Shown here: one piece after another, positions 47,275-57,364 of the stretch
How positions within the stretch are numbered: position 1 is the first letter of the stretch
How the letters are laid out: each line of letters opens with the position of its first letter
Origin: Citreicella sp. C3M06
Lineage (GTDB): Bacteria; Pseudomonadota; Alphaproteobacteria; Rhodobacterales; Rhodobacteraceae
Direction of reading: 5' to 3'
DNA: 64,000 bases
Assembly (NCBI RefSeq): GCF_018860705.1
Contig: NZ_JAHKQA010000075.1
Span: forward strand, 1 to 64,000
Notes under the pieces: model-generated
What the model was told of the DNA's origin: nothing
The model's input: only the letters and a program-made list of their open reading frames with translations
Database searches by the model: none
Position numbers and translations under genes: made by a program

Positions 47275-48221
47275 CCCCAGCCCCCCAGTCCGAACCGCGC
47301 CAGCCCTGCCTCGATCAGGATCGCACCAAAATGGGCGAAGAGATACAGCAGGGACAGCTTGAAGAAGCCGCGCTCGGTCTTGAAATTGTCGGTTTCCGAG
47401 GCGTCTTCGTCGCGGCGGAAGATCTGCCACGCGCCCTTCAGGAACAGCGCGTTCAGCACGACTGCGACGGAAAGATAGACCGGCCCGCCGATGGCGGTAA
47501 AGCCGGTGCCGATGGCCAGCGCCGCCAGCAGCACGGTGTAGACAAGGATGTGCAGGCGCGTCGAGCGGCGCCCATGGGTCACGGTCAGCATCGGCACGCC
47601 GGCATCGTCGTAATCATTGCGCATGAACAGCGCGAGGGCCCAGAAATGCGGCGGGGTCCACATGAAGGTCAGGCAGAACATCAGCACCGACTCGATGCCG
47701 ATCTGCCCCGTCGCCGCCGCCCAGCCGATCATCGGAGGGAAGGCACCAGCGGCGCCCCCGATCACGATGTTCTGCGGCGTCGAGCGCTTGAGCCAGATGG
47801 TGTAGATCACCACGTAAAAGAAGATGGTGAAGGCCAGCAGCGCCCCGGCCAGCAGGTTCGTCGCCAGCGCAAGGAATACGCAGGAGAACACCGACAGCAC
47901 CAGCCCGATGGCCAGTGCCTCGCCCTTGTCGACCTTGCCAGCCGGGATCGGGCGTTTGGCGGTGCGCTTCATCACCTGATCGATATCCGCATCCCACCAC
48001 ATGTTCAGCGCACCAGAGGCGCCGCCGCCCACGGCGATGAACAGGATGGCGCAGAAGCCGATGAACGGATGCACCGGCACCGGCGCGGCCAGCAGCCCCA
48101 CGAAGGCGGTGAACACCACAAGGGTCATCACCCGCGGTTTGAGCAAGGCAAAGTAATCCCCGAAGCGCGCCTCCCCGGACTGGGTCTCACCAAAGCTGCT
48201 GTTCGTCGAAAGATCGGTCAT
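47271..48221 (-). CDS. ctaB: Protoheme IX farnesyltransferase (heme O synthase)
   Basis: The 316-residue polytopic membrane protein of the UbiA family attaches farnesyl to heme b, giving heme O, the precursor of heme A in the aa3 oxidase. The first Asp-rich motif is NMWWDADIDQVMKRTAKRPIPAGK, and the second prenyl-binding motif region is MWTPPHFWALALFMRNDYDDAGVPMLTV. The start MTDLSTNSSFGETQSGEARFGDYFALLKPRVM is usual for the group. The gene lies 76 bp after ctaC and overlaps the small ORF by 4 bp. Confidence 0.97.
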   Translation of the reverse strand: MTDLSTNSSFGETQSGEARFGDYFALLKPRVMTLVVFTAFVGLLAAPVPVHPFIGFCAILFIAVGGGASGALNMWWDADIDQVMKRTAKRPIPAGKVDKGEALAIGLVLSVFSCVFLALATNLLAGALLAFTIFFYVVIYTIWLKRSTPQNIVIGGAAGAFPPMIGWAAATGQIGIESVLMFCLTFMWTPPHFWALALFMRNDYDDAGVPMLTVTHGRRSTRLHILVYTVLLAALAIGTGFTAIGGPVYLSVAVVLNALFLKGAWQIFRRDEDASETDNFKTERGFFKLSLLYLFAHFGAILIEAGLARFGLGGWG

Positions 48222-48297
48222 ATGTATCGGGGCTTTTCATCTGAAAGGTTAGGGGCGGGGGCCAAGGCCCCGGTTTGCCCCTTCAGGTGCCTGGCGG

Positions 48298-49176
48298 TCA
48301 GCTGTTGGCCAGAAACTGCCCGACGTCAACATAGCCGCCGTCGTCTTTCGAGGCGGCAAGCCATGCATCATAGGCGTCCTGGCTGACCACCTTTACCGTG
48401 ATCGGCATATAGGCGTGGCTGATGCCGCAAAGCTCGGAGCACTGACCGAAATACACCCCTTCGCGCTCGGCGGCGAACCACAGTTCCGCGATCCGGCCCG
48501 GCACCGCGTCCTGTTTGACGCCAAAGGCGGGGATGGTCCAGCTGTGGATCACATCGGCGCCGGTCACCTGCATCACCACGGTTGCGCCCACGGGCACCAC
48601 CACGGCGGTGTCGGTGGCGAGCAGCCAGTCGTCCTTGGTATACCCGGCCTCTATCAGCTGCGCCTCGACATCGGCGTTGAAGCGGTTGTCGCCGCCGGTG
48701 GCAGGCGAGCCGATCAGGTAGCCGTCATAGGCCAGATCCTCGCCGACATATTCATAGCCCCAGTACCACTGGTAGCCGGTCACCTTGATGACGAGATCGC
48801 CGTCCGGAATTTCCTGCTGCTTGAACAGCACCGGCAAAGAGAACGCGCCGATCACCAGCAGGATCAGGATCGGGCCAAGCGTCCAGGCCACCTCGATCGG
48901 GGTGTGGTGGGTGAAGCTGGCGGGCGTCGGGTTGGCACGCCGGTTGAAGCGCACAAAAGCATAGATCAAAAGGCCGATCACGAACAGGCAGATCGCGGTG
49001 ATGATCCACAGCAGCATTCCGTCGAGCCATTGCAGGTCTCGGGCAAGTTCTGTTGCTGCGGGCTGGAAACCAAGCCCGCCCTGATGCGGGCGGCCCACCA
49101 CCTCGAGCCCTTGGGCAAGGGCGGGCGCGGCCGTCATGGCGCTCAGGGCACCCGTCAGCATGGAAATCTTGCGCAT
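48298..49176 (-). CDS. ctaC: Cytochrome c oxidase subunit II
   Basis: The 292-residue precursor starts at 49176 ([23 protein letters not shown]), giving a cleaved signal peptide. Two membrane helices ([23 protein letters not shown] and [23 protein letters not shown]) precede the periplasmic cupredoxin domain. The CuA ligands are H211 (DVIHSW), C246, C250, H254 and M257 in [14 protein letters not shown]; the aromatic patch YQWYWGYEY for electron entry is present. It is the first gene of the cta cluster. Its 251-bp upstream spacer, shared with tldD, holds an FNR-type box and a second inverted repeat. Confidence 0.97.
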   Translation of the reverse strand: MRKISMLTGALSAMTAAPALAQGLEVVGRPHQGGLGFQPAATELARDLQWLDGMLLWIITAICLFVIGLLIYAFVRFNRRANPTPASFTHHTPIEVAWTLGPILILLVIGAFSLPVLFKQQEIPDGDLVIKVTGYQWYWGYEYVGEDLAYDGYLIGSPATGGDNRFNADVEAQLIEAGYTKDDWLLATDTAVVVPVGATVVMQVTGADVIHSWTIPAFGVKQDAVPGRIAELWFAAEREGVYFGQCSELCGISHAYMPITVKVVSQDAYDAWLAASKDDGGYVDVGQFLANS

Positions 49177-49284
49177 AGCTCTGTCACCTCGTCCTGAGTG
49201 TCGGTCGCGATCCGTGCCGGCGTCCATCCTCTGCGCCGGCATGGCGACCTTGTGTTTCGATCGTCACGTCGCAGGAGAGCACGG

Positions 49285-49303
49285 CTCGTGCAATTGGCAC
49301 GAG
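49285..49303. promoter_or_regulatory. Inverted repeat CTCGTGC-N5-GCACGAG upstream of ctaC
   Basis: CTCGTGCAATTGGCACGAG is a 7-bp inverted repeat with a 5-bp centre, 109-127 bp ahead of ctaC. It could be an operator or a leader-RNA hairpin. Confidence 0.4.
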
Positions 49304-49393
49304 TTTGAGCCTCCCCCCCATTGTTCACACACTCTAAAGAGCACATGTTGGTCGTCAACTACACCAGATCGAATGTCTCGAAAAAGATATTTT

Positions 49394-49407
49394 TTGATCT
49401 GGATCAA
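49394..49407. promoter_or_regulatory. FNR-type box TTGAT-N4-ATCAA
   Basis: TTGATCTGGATCAA is a perfect match to the FNR/FnrL consensus. It ends 20 bp before the tldD start codon and lies 218 bp ahead of ctaC, in their shared promoter region. Close to tldD it would act as a repressor site; for ctaC an effect in either direction is possible. Confidence 0.7.
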
Positions 49408-49427
49408 CCGATGCGAAGGAAAAGACC

Positions 49428-50849
49428 ATGACTGACGCCCCGTTCCGCCCCTTTGAGACCGCGCTGGACATGGACCGGACCCTTGCGTTGCTGCGCGAGA
49501 CGCTGTCCGGTGCCGACGATGGCGAGCTTTTCCTTGAACGGCGGCGCGGCGAGGCGCTGGTGCTGGACGACGGGCGAATCAGGACGGCAAGCTATGATGC
49601 CTCCGAAGGGTTCGGCCTGCGGGCGGTCAATGGCGAGGTGACGGGCTATGCCCACGCCACCGAGATCAGCGAGCAGGCGATCCGCCGGGCAGGCGAAACC
49701 GCGCGGTTGGCGGTGGGCGATGGCGGCGGGGTGATGGCGCCGCCGCCGCAGGGCACCAACCGCGTCCTTTATACCGATGCCGATCCGATCGCGGGGCAGC
49801 CGTTTTCGGTCAAGGTCGAGACCCTGCGCGAGATCGATGCCTATGCGCGCGATCTTGATCCTCGGGTGGTGCAGGTGACGGCGACGGTTGCGGCCTCGTG
49901 TCAGGAGGTGGCGATCCTGCGGCCCGAAGGTGGTCTGATGACCGATGTGCGCCCAATGACCCGCGTCACCGTCAGCATCATCGTCGAAGAGAACGGCCGG
50001 CGCGAAAGCGGCAGTGCCTCGGGCGGCGGGCGCTACATGCTGGATGGGATGCTTGAACCGGCGGACTGGCAGGCCAAGGCGCGCGAGGCGCTGCGCATCG
50101 GGCTGGTGAACCTGCGCGCAGAGCCCGCGCCTGCCGGGGTGATGGATATCGTGCTTGGGCCGGGCTGGCCGGGTATCCTGCTGCACGAGGCCATCGGTCA
50201 TGGGCTCGAAGGCGATTTCAATCGCAAGAAGACCTCGGCCTTTGCCGGGCTGATGGGGCAGCGGGTGGCCGCGCCGGGTGTCACGGTGCTCGATGATGGC
50301 ACGATGCCGGACCGGCGCGGGTCCCTGACAATTGATGACGAGGGCACACCCTCGGGCAAGAACGTGCTGATCGAAGACGGCATTCTGGTCGGCTACATGC
50401 AGGATCGCCAGAACGCGCGGTTGATGGGCGTGCAGCCCACTGGCAACGGGCGGCGCGAAAGCTTTGCCCATGCGCCGATGCCACGCATGACCAACACCTA
50501 CATGCTCGGCGGGCAGGCCGACCCGCAGGACATCGTGGCCGATCTGAAGGATGGTATCTGGGCCGTGGGCTTTGGCGGCGGGCAGGTCGACATCACCAAT
50601 GGCAAATTCGTGTTTTCCTGCACCGAGGCCTATCGAGTCAAGGATGGCAAGGTCGGCGCGCCGGTCAAGGGCGCGACGCTGATCGGCGACGGCGCCACGG
50701 CGTTGCAACACATCCGGGCCTTGGGCAACGACATGGCGCTCGATCCGGGCATGGGCAATTGCGGCAAACAGGGGCAATGGGTGCCGGTTGGGGTCGGGCA
50801 GCCGACAGTGATGATCGGCGGGCTGACCGTCGGCGGCGCCGCAACCTAG
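49428..50849 (+). CDS. tldD: Metalloprotease TldD
   Basis: The 473-residue protein is the TldD subunit of the TldD/TldE (PmbA) zinc protease, which cleaves small unfolded or modified peptides. The catalytic motif HEAIGH is at H253-H258 in LLHEAIGHGLEGD, a form of HExxxH, with the third zinc ligand cysteine probably in VFSCTEAYRVKDGK. The start at 49428 follows AAGGAAAAGACC. PmbA is not in this window. An FNR-type box sits directly ahead of the gene. A terminator follows at 50881. Confidence 0.96.
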   Translation: MTDAPFRPFETALDMDRTLALLRETLSGADDGELFLERRRGEALVLDDGRIRTASYDASEGFGLRAVNGEVTGYAHATEISEQAIRRAGETARLAVGDGGGVMAPPPQGTNRVLYTDADPIAGQPFSVKVETLREIDAYARDLDPRVVQVTATVAASCQEVAILRPEGGLMTDVRPMTRVTVSIIVEENGRRESGSASGGGRYMLDGMLEPADWQAKAREALRIGLVNLRAEPAPAGVMDIVLGPGWPGILLHEAIGHGLEGDFNRKKTSAFAGLMGQRVAAPGVTVLDDGTMPDRRGSLTIDDEGTPSGKNVLIEDGILVGYMQDRQNARLMGVQPTGNGRRESFAHAPMPRMTNTYMLGGQADPQDIVADLKDGIWAVGFGGGQVDITNGKFVFSCTEAYRVKDGKVGAPVKGATLIGDGATALQHIRALGNDMALDPGMGNCGKQGQWVPVGVGQPTVMIGGLTVGGAAT

Positions 50850-50880
50850 GCGATTCTTGACGATTCTGTCGTCGCGTGTG

Positions 50881-50915
50881 CATCCCGGCCTGTTTGCGCC
50901 GGGATGTTTTGTTTT
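50881..50915 (+). terminator. Terminator after tldD
   Basis: A 9-bp stem CATCCCGGC / GCCGGGATG is followed by TTTTGTTTT, a clear intrinsic terminator 31 bp past the tldD stop. Confidence 0.92.
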
Positions 50916-51016
50916 ATAGCAATGACTTGCGAGATTCCCCGTGGGGCTCAGCGTCGGTTTACCGCCTATTAACCAGCTGGGCGTACCAATATCTTAGCAA
51001 GCAGATGGGGCACAGG

Positions 51017-52168
51017 ATGACCGAGAACAGCTACAGCTTTTCTTCCAATCACCCCCCACTCCCACCCACCACGGAAGAGGCTCGGTTGGCCTGGCTCCGT
51101 CTCTTGCGCTCACGCCGCGTCGGTCCGACGACTTTCTGGCGGCTGCTCTCTGAACACGGATGTGCACAGGCGGCACTGGCAGAACTTCCCGCCATCGCTT
51201 CCGCTGCGGGGGTTTCGGAGTATCATACATGCCCCGAAGGCGTGGTGCTGGCCGAGATCAAGGCGGCGCGGCTTTATGGCGCCAGGGCCGTCTTTGCCGG
51301 AGAGCCGGGCTATCCCACCTTGCTGGCAGATATTCCCGATGCGCCGCCGATGCTTTGGGTGGCGGGCGATGTCGCGGCGCTGACCCGCCCGTCGGTGGCG
51401 CTGGTTGGCGCGCGCAATGCCTCGTCGCTGGGCGGGCGCATGGCGAAATCCCTGGCAAAGGAACTGGGCAAGGAAGGCTTCGTCGTGGTCTCTGGTCTGG
51501 CGCGGGGCATCGACACGGCGGCGCATCAGGCGGCGCTTGAAGGCGGCACTGTGGCGGTGATGGCGGGGGGGGTCGATATACTGTACCCTTCGGAAAACAC
51601 GCGCCTTGCCCAAGACATACGCAACAATGGCGGTGCGCTGATCTCTGAACAACCCATGGGAATGCAGCCGCACGCCCGGCATTTTCCGGCCCGCAACCGC
51701 ATCGTCTCGGGCATGAGCGCGGCCACCGTGGTGGTCGAGGCGGCGGTGAAATCCGGCTCGCTGATCACCGCGCGTGCGGCGCTCGATCAGGGGCGCGAGG
51801 TGCTGGCTGTGCCGGGGCATCCGTTCGATGCCCGCGCCGGTGGCTGCAACATGCTGATCCGCGACGGCGCGCGGCTGGTGCGCGGGGCCGACGATGTGAT
51901 CGAGGCGGTGGGCACTGCCGTTCAGCCGATGCAGGCGGATCTCGATCTGCCGATCATTTCCGCCCCGCCGCCCGAGCAGCGCAGCCTGCGTGAAACCGCG
52001 GTGCTGCACGGCGCGATCCTGTCGAGACTTGGGCCTTCGCCGGTGCCCGAAGACCAGCTTATCCGTGATCTTGGCGCCAGCTCGGGCGAGGTGACGCCAC
52101 TGCTCACCGACCTTGAACTTGACGGTCATATCCAACGCAGGCCGGGAGGGATGCTGACACGGATCTGA
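51017..52168 (+). CDS. dprA: DNA processing protein DprA
   Basis: The 383-residue protein loads RecA onto incoming single-stranded DNA during transformation. The start is put at 51017 (MTENSYSFSSNHPPLPPTTEEARLAWLRLL); MGHRM four codons upstream is an alternative. A helical N-terminal domain precedes the Rossmann-like core with VALVGARNASSLGGRMAK, VVSGLARGIDTAAHQAAL, VDILYPSENTRL, SEQPMGMQPHARHFPARNRIVSG and VVEAAVKSGSLITARAALDQGREVLAVPG. A C-terminal winged-helix domain (LGPSPVPEDQLIRDLGASSGEVTPLLTDLELDGHIQRRPGGML) is present. It lies upstream of topA on the same strand, a common arrangement. Confidence 0.95.
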   Translation: MTENSYSFSSNHPPLPPTTEEARLAWLRLLRSRRVGPTTFWRLLSEHGCAQAALAELPAIASAAGVSEYHTCPEGVVLAEIKAARLYGARAVFAGEPGYPTLLADIPDAPPMLWVAGDVAALTRPSVALVGARNASSLGGRMAKSLAKELGKEGFVVVSGLARGIDTAAHQAALEGGTVAVMAGGVDILYPSENTRLAQDIRNNGGALISEQPMGMQPHARHFPARNRIVSGMSAATVVVEAAVKSGSLITARAALDQGREVLAVPGHPFDARAGGCNMLIRDGARLVRGADDVIEAVGTAVQPMQADLDLPIISAPPPEQRSLRETAVLHGAILSRLGPSPVPEDQLIRDLGASSGEVTPLLTDLELDGHIQRRPGGMLTRI

Positions 52169-52301
52169 CTGGAAAAGGCAGCTGCGCAGAGCCATGTCGG
52201 GGCGGGCCGATTGACATTTCCCCCTTGCGCCCCACATGTTGCGCCGCCATATGCCCAAAGGCCTCTTCCCGGGCATTTCAAGTCAAAAAGGTCGTTTGCC
52301 C

Positions 52302-55055
52302 ATGCCCGTCGTCGTTGTCGAATCCCCTGCCAAGGCCAAGACAATCAACAAGTATCTGGGCTCTGACTACACCGTGCTGGCATCTTACGGCCATGTTCGC
52401 GATCTGCCCGCAAAGGACGGATCGGTCGACACGGACAATGATTTTGACATGACTTGGGAAATCGGCGCCGACTCGCGCAAACATGTCGCAGCCATCGCCG
52501 AGGCGCTGAAAACCGACAACGCGCTGATCCTCGCGACCGACCCCGACCGCGAGGGAGAGGCGATCTCGTGGCATCTGCGCGAAGCGCTGACCAAGCGCCG
52601 CTCGATCAAGAAGGACACGGCCGTAAGCCGCGTGACCTTCAACGCGATCACCAAAGCCGCCGTCACCGAGGCGATGCAGAACCCGCGCGAGATCGACGCG
52701 CCGCTGGTCGAGGCCTATCTGGCCCGCCGCGCGCTGGATTATCTGGTGGGGTTCAACCTGTCGCCGGTGCTCTGGCGCAAGCTGCCCGGTGCGCGCAGCG
52801 CAGGGCGGGTGCAATCGGTCTGCCTGCGTCTCATTGTCGAGCGCGAGACCGAAATCGAGGCGTTCAATGCCCGTGAATACTGGCAGGTCAAGGCGCTGCT
52901 CACCACGCCGCGCGGACAGGAATACGAGGCGCGGCTGTCGCTGCTGGGCGGTCGCAAGCTGGATCGCTTCGACATCGCAAATGCCACCGAGGCAGAGCTG
53001 GCCGTGCAGGCCATCACCTCGCGGCAGCTGAAGATCGACAGCGTCGAGGCCAAGCCCGGCACGCGCAACCCGTCGGCGCCTTTCATGACCTCGACCCTTC
53101 AGCAGGAGGCCTCGCGCAAGTTTGGCATGGGCGCTCGCGCCTGTATGAACGCGGCGCAGCGGCTGTATGAGGCGGGCCACATCACCTACATGCGGACCGA
53201 TGGCATCGACATGGCGCCCGAGGCGGTGACCGCCTGCCGCGAGGCTATTGCCGACCGCTTCGGCAAGGAATACGTGCCGAGCAGCCCGCGCATCTACAAG
53301 AACAAGGCCAAGAACGCGCAGGAAGCGCATGAATGCATCCGCCCCACCGACATGACCAAGGATGCGGCCAGCCTGTCGCTGCGCGAGGACGACCAGCGCA
53401 AGATGTACGATCTGATCTGGAAGCGCACGCTGGCCTGCCAGATGGAAGCGGCGCGGCTGGAGCGCACCACCGTGGACATCCGCTCGCAGGATGGTCAGGT
53501 CGGTCTGCGCGCCACGGGTCAGGTCGTGCTGTTTGACGGCTTCCTGAAGATCTACGAAGAAGGCCGCGACGACGCCGAAGGCGAAGATGACAACCGCCTT
53601 CCGCAGATCATGCAGGGCGAGCCGGCGCATTTCGCCAAATCCTCGCTTCAGGCCCAGTTCGACAAGGCGTCCGACAAGGGCGACGAGCTACTCGAAGATG
53701 CCAGCGCGGGCATGCAGAAAAGCAGCGCCGCCGTGCTGTCCGCCAACGGCGCGGTGCTTGCGACGCAAAGCTTCACCCAGCCGCCGCCGCGCTACACCGA
53801 GGCGACCTTGGTCAAGCGCATGGAAGAGTTGGGGATCGGACGCCCCTCGACCTATGCCAGCGTCATCACCACGATTCAGGATCGCGAATATGTCCGCAAG
53901 GAACAGAACCGTCTGTTCCCCGAGGACAAGGGCCGCATCGTCACGATCTTCCTGCTGAACTTCTTCAGCCGCTACGTGGGCTATGAATTCACCGCCGAGC
54001 TGGAAAACGAGCTGGACGAGGTTTCGGCTGGCGAGATGGATTACAAGGCGCTGCTGGGCCGCTTCTGGCGCGATTTCTCGGCAGCCATCGCCGAGACGTC
54101 GGAACTGCGCATCACCGAGGTGCTCGACGTGCTCGACGACGCGCTTGCGCCGCAGCTGTATCCGCCACGGCCCGATGGGTCTGATCCGCGCATCTGCCCC
54201 AAATGCGGCGAAGGTCGGTTGCACCTCAAGACCTCGCGCACCGGCGGCTTTGTCGGCTGCGGCAATTATCCCGAATGCACCTACACCCGCCCCATCGCGG
54301 GCGAGGGCGCGGATGGCGAAGAACGCCTGCTTGGCAGCCATGACGGCGAGGAGGTCTGGCTCAAGGCCGGGCGCTTTGGCCCCTATGTGCAGCAGGGCGA
54401 GCCGACGCCCGAGAACAAGAAACCGCCGCGCGCCTCGCTGCCCAAGAAGGGCGGGGCGTTTCTGCCCGGCTGGGCTCCGGAAGATGTGAATCTTGAAAAG
54501 GCGGTGACGCTGCTGACGCTGCCGCGGGTGATCGGGATGCATCCCGACGGGGGCGAGATCAAGTCCAACCTCGGTCGCTTTGGCCCCTACATCATGCATC
54601 AGGCCCCGGACGAGGAAAAACCCGTCTACGTCAACCTCAAGGAATTTCAGGAGGTTTTCGAGATCGGCATGAACCACGCGGTCGAGTTGATCGCCCACAA
54701 GCGGGCCAATCCGGGGCGCGGGCGCACCGCGGCCAAGGCGATCCGCGAGATGGGCGATCACCCTGATGGTGGCAAGATCGCCGTGTTCGAGGGCAAGTAC
54801 GGGCCTTACGTCAAGTGGGAAAAGGTCAACGCGACCCTTCCCAAGGATGTCGAGCCGGCCGATCTGAGCATGGAACAGGCGCTTACGCTGATCGCCGAGA
54901 AAGCGGCGAAGAAGGGTGGCAAGAAACCCGCTGCGAAGAAACCTGCGGCCAAGAAACCCGCCGCCAAGACCGCTGCAAAGACCACGAAGAAAGCCCCGGC
55001 AAAGAAGCCGGCGGCAAAAAAGCCCGCAGCGAAAAAGGCTTCCGGCACGGAATGA
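52302..55055 (+). CDS. topA: DNA topoisomerase I
   Basis: The 917-residue type IA topoisomerase relaxes negative supercoils. The start at 52302 ([20 protein letters not shown]) is the TOPRIM domain beginning; DTDNDFD and [10 protein letters not shown] are the metal-binding motifs. The catalytic tyrosine is Y296 in [13 protein letters not shown]-terminal zinc ribbon ([30 protein letters not shown]) is followed by several topoisomerase C-terminal repeats (GRFGPYV) and a final basic Lys/Ala/Pro tail with repeated KKPAA. That tail is common in alphaproteobacterial TopA and binds DNA. The gene follows dprA with 133 bp between them. Confidence 0.97.
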   Translation: MPVVVVESPAKAKTINKYLGSDYTVLASYGHVRDLPAKDGSVDTDNDFDMTWEIGADSRKHVAAIAEALKTDNALILATDPDREGEAISWHLREALTKRRSIKKDTAVSRVTFNAITKAAVTEAMQNPREIDAPLVEAYLARRALDYLVGFNLSPVLWRKLPGARSAGRVQSVCLRLIVERETEIEAFNAREYWQVKALLTTPRGQEYEARLSLLGGRKLDRFDIANATEAELAVQAITSRQLKIDSVEAKPGTRNPSAPFMTSTLQQEASRKFGMGARACMNAAQRLYEAGHITYMRTDGIDMAPEAVTACREAIADRFGKEYVPSSPRIYKNKAKNAQEAHECIRPTDMTKDAASLSLREDDQRKMYDLIWKRTLACQMEAARLERTTVDIRSQDGQVGLRATGQVVLFDGFLKIYEEGRDDAEGEDDNRLPQIMQGEPAHFAKSSLQAQFDKASDKGDELLEDASAGMQKSSAAVLSANGAVLATQSFTQPPPRYTEATLVKRMEELGIGRPSTYASVITTIQDREYVRKEQNRLFPEDKGRIVTIFLLNFFSRYVGYEFTAELENELDEVSAGEMDYKALLGRFWRDFSAAIAETSELRITEVLDVLDDALAPQLYPPRPDGSDPRICPKCGEGRLHLKTSRTGGFVGCGNYPECTYTRPIAGEGADGEERLLGSHDGEEVWLKAGRFGPYVQQGEPTPENKKPPRASLPKKGGAFLPGWAPEDVNLEKAVTLLTLPRVIGMHPDGGEIKSNLGRFGPYIMHQAPDEEKPVYVNLKEFQEVFEIGMNHAVELIAHKRANPGRGRTAAKAIREMGDHPDGGKIAVFEGKYGPYVKWEKVNATLPKDVEPADLSMEQALTLIAEKAAKKGGKKPAAKKPAAKKPAAKTAAKTTKKAPAKKPAAKKPAAKKASGTE

Positions 55056-55146
55056 CACATTGATGGGGGCGGCGCCTGCGCTGCCTTCGTTGACTCTCCT
55101 GCTGCGGCGCGGCAACGTGCGGCAACGTTACCAGGAGGAGTTCTTC

Positions 55147-55851
55147 ATGCAGAAAGTCTATGGCTCCGCGGCGGAGGCCCTTGACGGGTTGCTCACCGAC
55201 GGAATGCTGATCGCGGCGGGCGGTTTTGGCCTGTGCGGCATTCCCGAGCTGCTGATCGACGCCATCGTCGAAAGCGGCGTCAAGGATCTGACAGTTGCGT
55301 CGAACAATTGCGGCGTTGACGGGTTCGGGCTGGGCAAGCTGCTCGACACCAAGCAGATCAAGAAGATGATGTCGTCCTACGTCGGCGAAAATGCCGAGTT
55401 CATGCGCCAGTATCTGTCGGGTGAGCTTGAGCTGGAATTCAACCCGCAGGGCACGCTCGCCGAGCGGATGCGGGCCGGCGGCTGCGGCATTCCGGGCTTT
55501 TACACCAAGACCGGCGTCGGCACGGTGATCGCCGAGGGCAAAGATGTGAAGTCCTGGAATGGCCAGGATTACATTCTCGAGGAAGGCATCTTTGCCGACC
55601 TGTCCATCGTCAAGGCATGGAAGGCGGACGACACCGGCAACCTCGTGTTCCGCAAGACCGCCCGCAACTTCAACCCGCCCGCGGCGATGTGCGGCAAGGT
55701 CTGCGTGGTCGAGGTCGAAGAGATCGTTCCGCGCGGTTCGCTCGATCCCGATCACATCCATCTGCCGGGCATCTACGTGCATCGCATCATTCAGGGTGAT
55801 CACGAGAAGCGCATCGAACAGCGCACCACGCGCAAGAGGGAGGACGCGTAA
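55147..55851 (+). CDS. scoA: 3-oxoacid CoA-transferase, subunit A
   Basis: The 234-residue alpha subunit binds CoA in succinyl-CoA:3-ketoacid (acetoacetate) CoA transfer. The start at 55147 ([34 protein letters not shown]) follows AGGAGGAG; the glycine-rich loop [13 protein letters not shown] and [15 protein letters not shown] are typical. It overlaps subunit B by one base (TAATG). The enzyme activates acetoacetate with succinyl-CoA. This fits the neighbouring PHA genes, because acetoacetate and 3-hydroxybutyrate are PHB breakdown products. Confidence 0.95.
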   Translation: MQKVYGSAAEALDGLLTDGMLIAAGGFGLCGIPELLIDAIVESGVKDLTVASNNCGVDGFGLGKLLDTKQIKKMMSSYVGENAEFMRQYLSGELELEFNPQGTLAERMRAGGCGIPGFYTKTGVGTVIAEGKDVKSWNGQDYILEEGIFADLSIVKAWKADDTGNLVFRKTARNFNPPAAMCGKVCVVEVEEIVPRGSLDPDHIHLPGIYVHRIIQGDHEKRIEQRTTRKREDA

Positions 55852-56477
55852 TGCCTTGGGATCGCAATCAGATGGCCGCCCGCGCGGCGCAAGAGCTTGA
55901 AGACGGCATGTATGTGAACCTTGGCATCGGCATTCCGACGCTGGTGGCCAACTTCGTCGGCGACAAGGACATCACGCTTCAGTCCGAAAACGGCATGCTG
56001 GGGATGGGGCCATTTCCGTTCGAGGGCGAAGAAGACCCCGACCTGATCAACGCCGGCAAGCAGACCATCACCGAACTGGCGCGCACCGCCTATTTCGACA
56101 GCGCCACCAGCTTTGGCATGATCCGTGGTGGCAAGATCGCCGCGGCGATCCTTGGCGCGATGGAAGTGGCCGAGAACGGTGATCTGGCGAACTGGATGAT
56201 CCCCGGCAAGCTGGTCAAGGGCATGGGCGGCGCGATGGATCTGGTGGCCGGTGTCGGCAAGGTTATCGTGGTGATGGACCACACCAACAAGCATGGCGAG
56301 AGCAAGGTGCTCAAGGCCTGCACGCTGCCGCTGACCGGCAAGAACGTGGTCGACCGGATCATCACCAATCTTGGGGTGCTGGACGTGGTCGAGGGCGGTC
56401 TGAAGATCGTCGAGACCGCCGAGGGCGTCACCGAGGATGAGCTGCGCGCCGCGACCGAGGCGACCATCGTCAACTGA
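55851..56477 (+). CDS. scoB: 3-oxoacid CoA-transferase, subunit B
   Basis: The 208-residue beta subunit carries the catalytic glutamate E46 in [13 protein letters not shown], which forms the CoA thioester. The start [32 protein letters not shown] is standard. Later blocks [38 protein letters not shown] match the family. It follows subunit A with a one-base overlap. A bidirectional terminator lies 20 bp after it, shared with the convergent phasin gene. Confidence 0.96.
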   Translation: MPWDRNQMAARAAQELEDGMYVNLGIGIPTLVANFVGDKDITLQSENGMLGMGPFPFEGEEDPDLINAGKQTITELARTAYFDSATSFGMIRGGKIAAAILGAMEVAENGDLANWMIPGKLVKGMGGAMDLVAGVGKVIVVMDHTNKHGESKVLKACTLPLTGKNVVDRIITNLGVLDVVEGGLKIVETAEGVTEDELRAATEATIVN

Positions 56478-56497
56478 GCAGTCAGTGCTGAAATGCA

Positions 56498-56530
56498 AAA
56501 CGCGGCCCCGAAAGGGAGCCGCGTTTCTTT
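56498..56530. terminator. Bidirectional terminator between scoB and phasin
   Basis: A 9-bp stem AAACGCGGC / GCCGCGTTT with an 11-base centre is followed by CTTT on the plus strand and by A/T bases on the other strand. It ends both convergent transcripts. Confidence 0.8.
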
Positions 56531-56546
56531 ATGTCTTGTGCCAGTT

Positions 56547-57068
56547 TCAGCTGTCGGTCGAGGGGGTTGCCTCTTGCGCGGTTGCCTTGGCAGCTGCCGT
56601 GGTGCGGCGCGTGGTGGTCTTTGCGGCGCTGGCGGTCTTGGGCGCGGCAGGAGGGGTCGTTGCCTTGGCGACGGTGGTCGTCGTGGCCGAGGCCTCGTCC
56701 GCCATTTCCTTGCCCATGGACATGATCAGTTCCATGGTGTCGGCCTGCATGGTTTTCGCGACTTCGCCAAGGGCGGTCATGTTGTCCTGAAGCGAGGACA
56801 TCTGCGCCGATGCGAAATCGGTCATCGCCTGGGCATAATCGGCGGCTTCGGGCTTGGCCTTGGCCAGTTCACCGATGCGGCCGAGGGTTTCCATGGTGAA
56901 GCCGACCGAGATGTCGGTGCTTTTGCTGGCGGCTTCGATCGCAATCGAGGTCGCCTTTTCGCTATAGGCGGCAGAGGATTTCCATGCCTCTTCCAGCTTG
57001 GCGCTGTCCATCGGGAACGCGCCCATCATGTCTTTCATCTTGGCGGTGAAGTCTTCGGTCATTGCCAT
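56547..57068 (-). CDS. phaP: Phasin (PHA granule protein), copy 1
   Basis: The 173-residue protein starts at 57068 (MAMTEDFTAKMKDMMGAFPMDSAKLEEAW) after GAAGGAGGAG. The helical phasin_2 domain is followed by an Ala/Thr-rich basic tail (ATTTTVAKATTPPAAPKTASAAKTTTRRTTAAAKA). Phasins coat polyhydroxyalkanoate granules and control their size. It is a paralogue of the protein at 57365-57811, with the same DFTA-MKDMMG-FP-D and DYA-AMTDFASAQ blocks. A CTGC-N3-GCAG site at 57139-57149 lies 70 bp upstream and fits PhaR control. The gene has its own promoter, as a terminator lies between the two copies. Confidence 0.88.
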   Translation of the reverse strand: MAMTEDFTAKMKDMMGAFPMDSAKLEEAWKSSAAYSEKATSIAIEAASKSTDISVGFTMETLGRIGELAKAKPEAADYAQAMTDFASAQMSSLQDNMTALGEVAKTMQADTMELIMSMGKEMADEASATTTTVAKATTPPAAPKTASAAKTTTRRTTAAAKATAQEATPSTDS

Positions 57069-57138
57069 CTTGAAATCTCCTCCTTCGGGGGATTCTTGGC
57101 GGCGGGGCGCCGCCCTGGGGTTGCTGCAAATGTCGATG

Positions 57139-57149
57139 CTGCGATGCAG
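57139..57149. promoter_or_regulatory. PhaR-type site CTGC-N3-GCAG, phasin 1
   Basis: CTGCGATGCAG fits the CTGC-N3/4-GCAG consensus described for PhaR of Paracoccus and lies 71 bp upstream of the first phasin gene. PhaR represses phasin genes when no PHA is present. Confidence 0.65.
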
Positions 57150-57252
57150 CATTGCAAGGGGTGGCAGCAGTCTTTCTTGAAAACTTTAGCGGTTTCGGTG
57201 CGATCCCGCCGATGCTGCCGAAGGCGGGAGAGTCGCGTCAAAACGCCGAATG

Positions 57253-57285
57253 GAAAAAAGGGCGGGTTCAACCAAGGAACCCGCC
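57253..57285 (-). terminator. Terminator after phasin 2
   Basis: On the minus strand a 9-bp stem GGCGGGTTC / GAACCCGCC is followed by C and six T residues. It ends the phasin 2 transcript before the phasin 1 promoter. Confidence 0.92.
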
Positions 57286-57364
57286 CCACCGTATTGCGCC
57301 ATGTTTGGGAGGAGAGGGGCGCAATTGCGTGCCTCGTCGCGCTTGGGGGGAGCGGCGGGCGATC

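Noticed and set aside
54900-55050. KKPAA repeats at the end of topA as a sign of fusion or expansion
   Set aside because: Basic Lys/Ala/Pro tails are common in alphaproteobacterial topoisomerase I.
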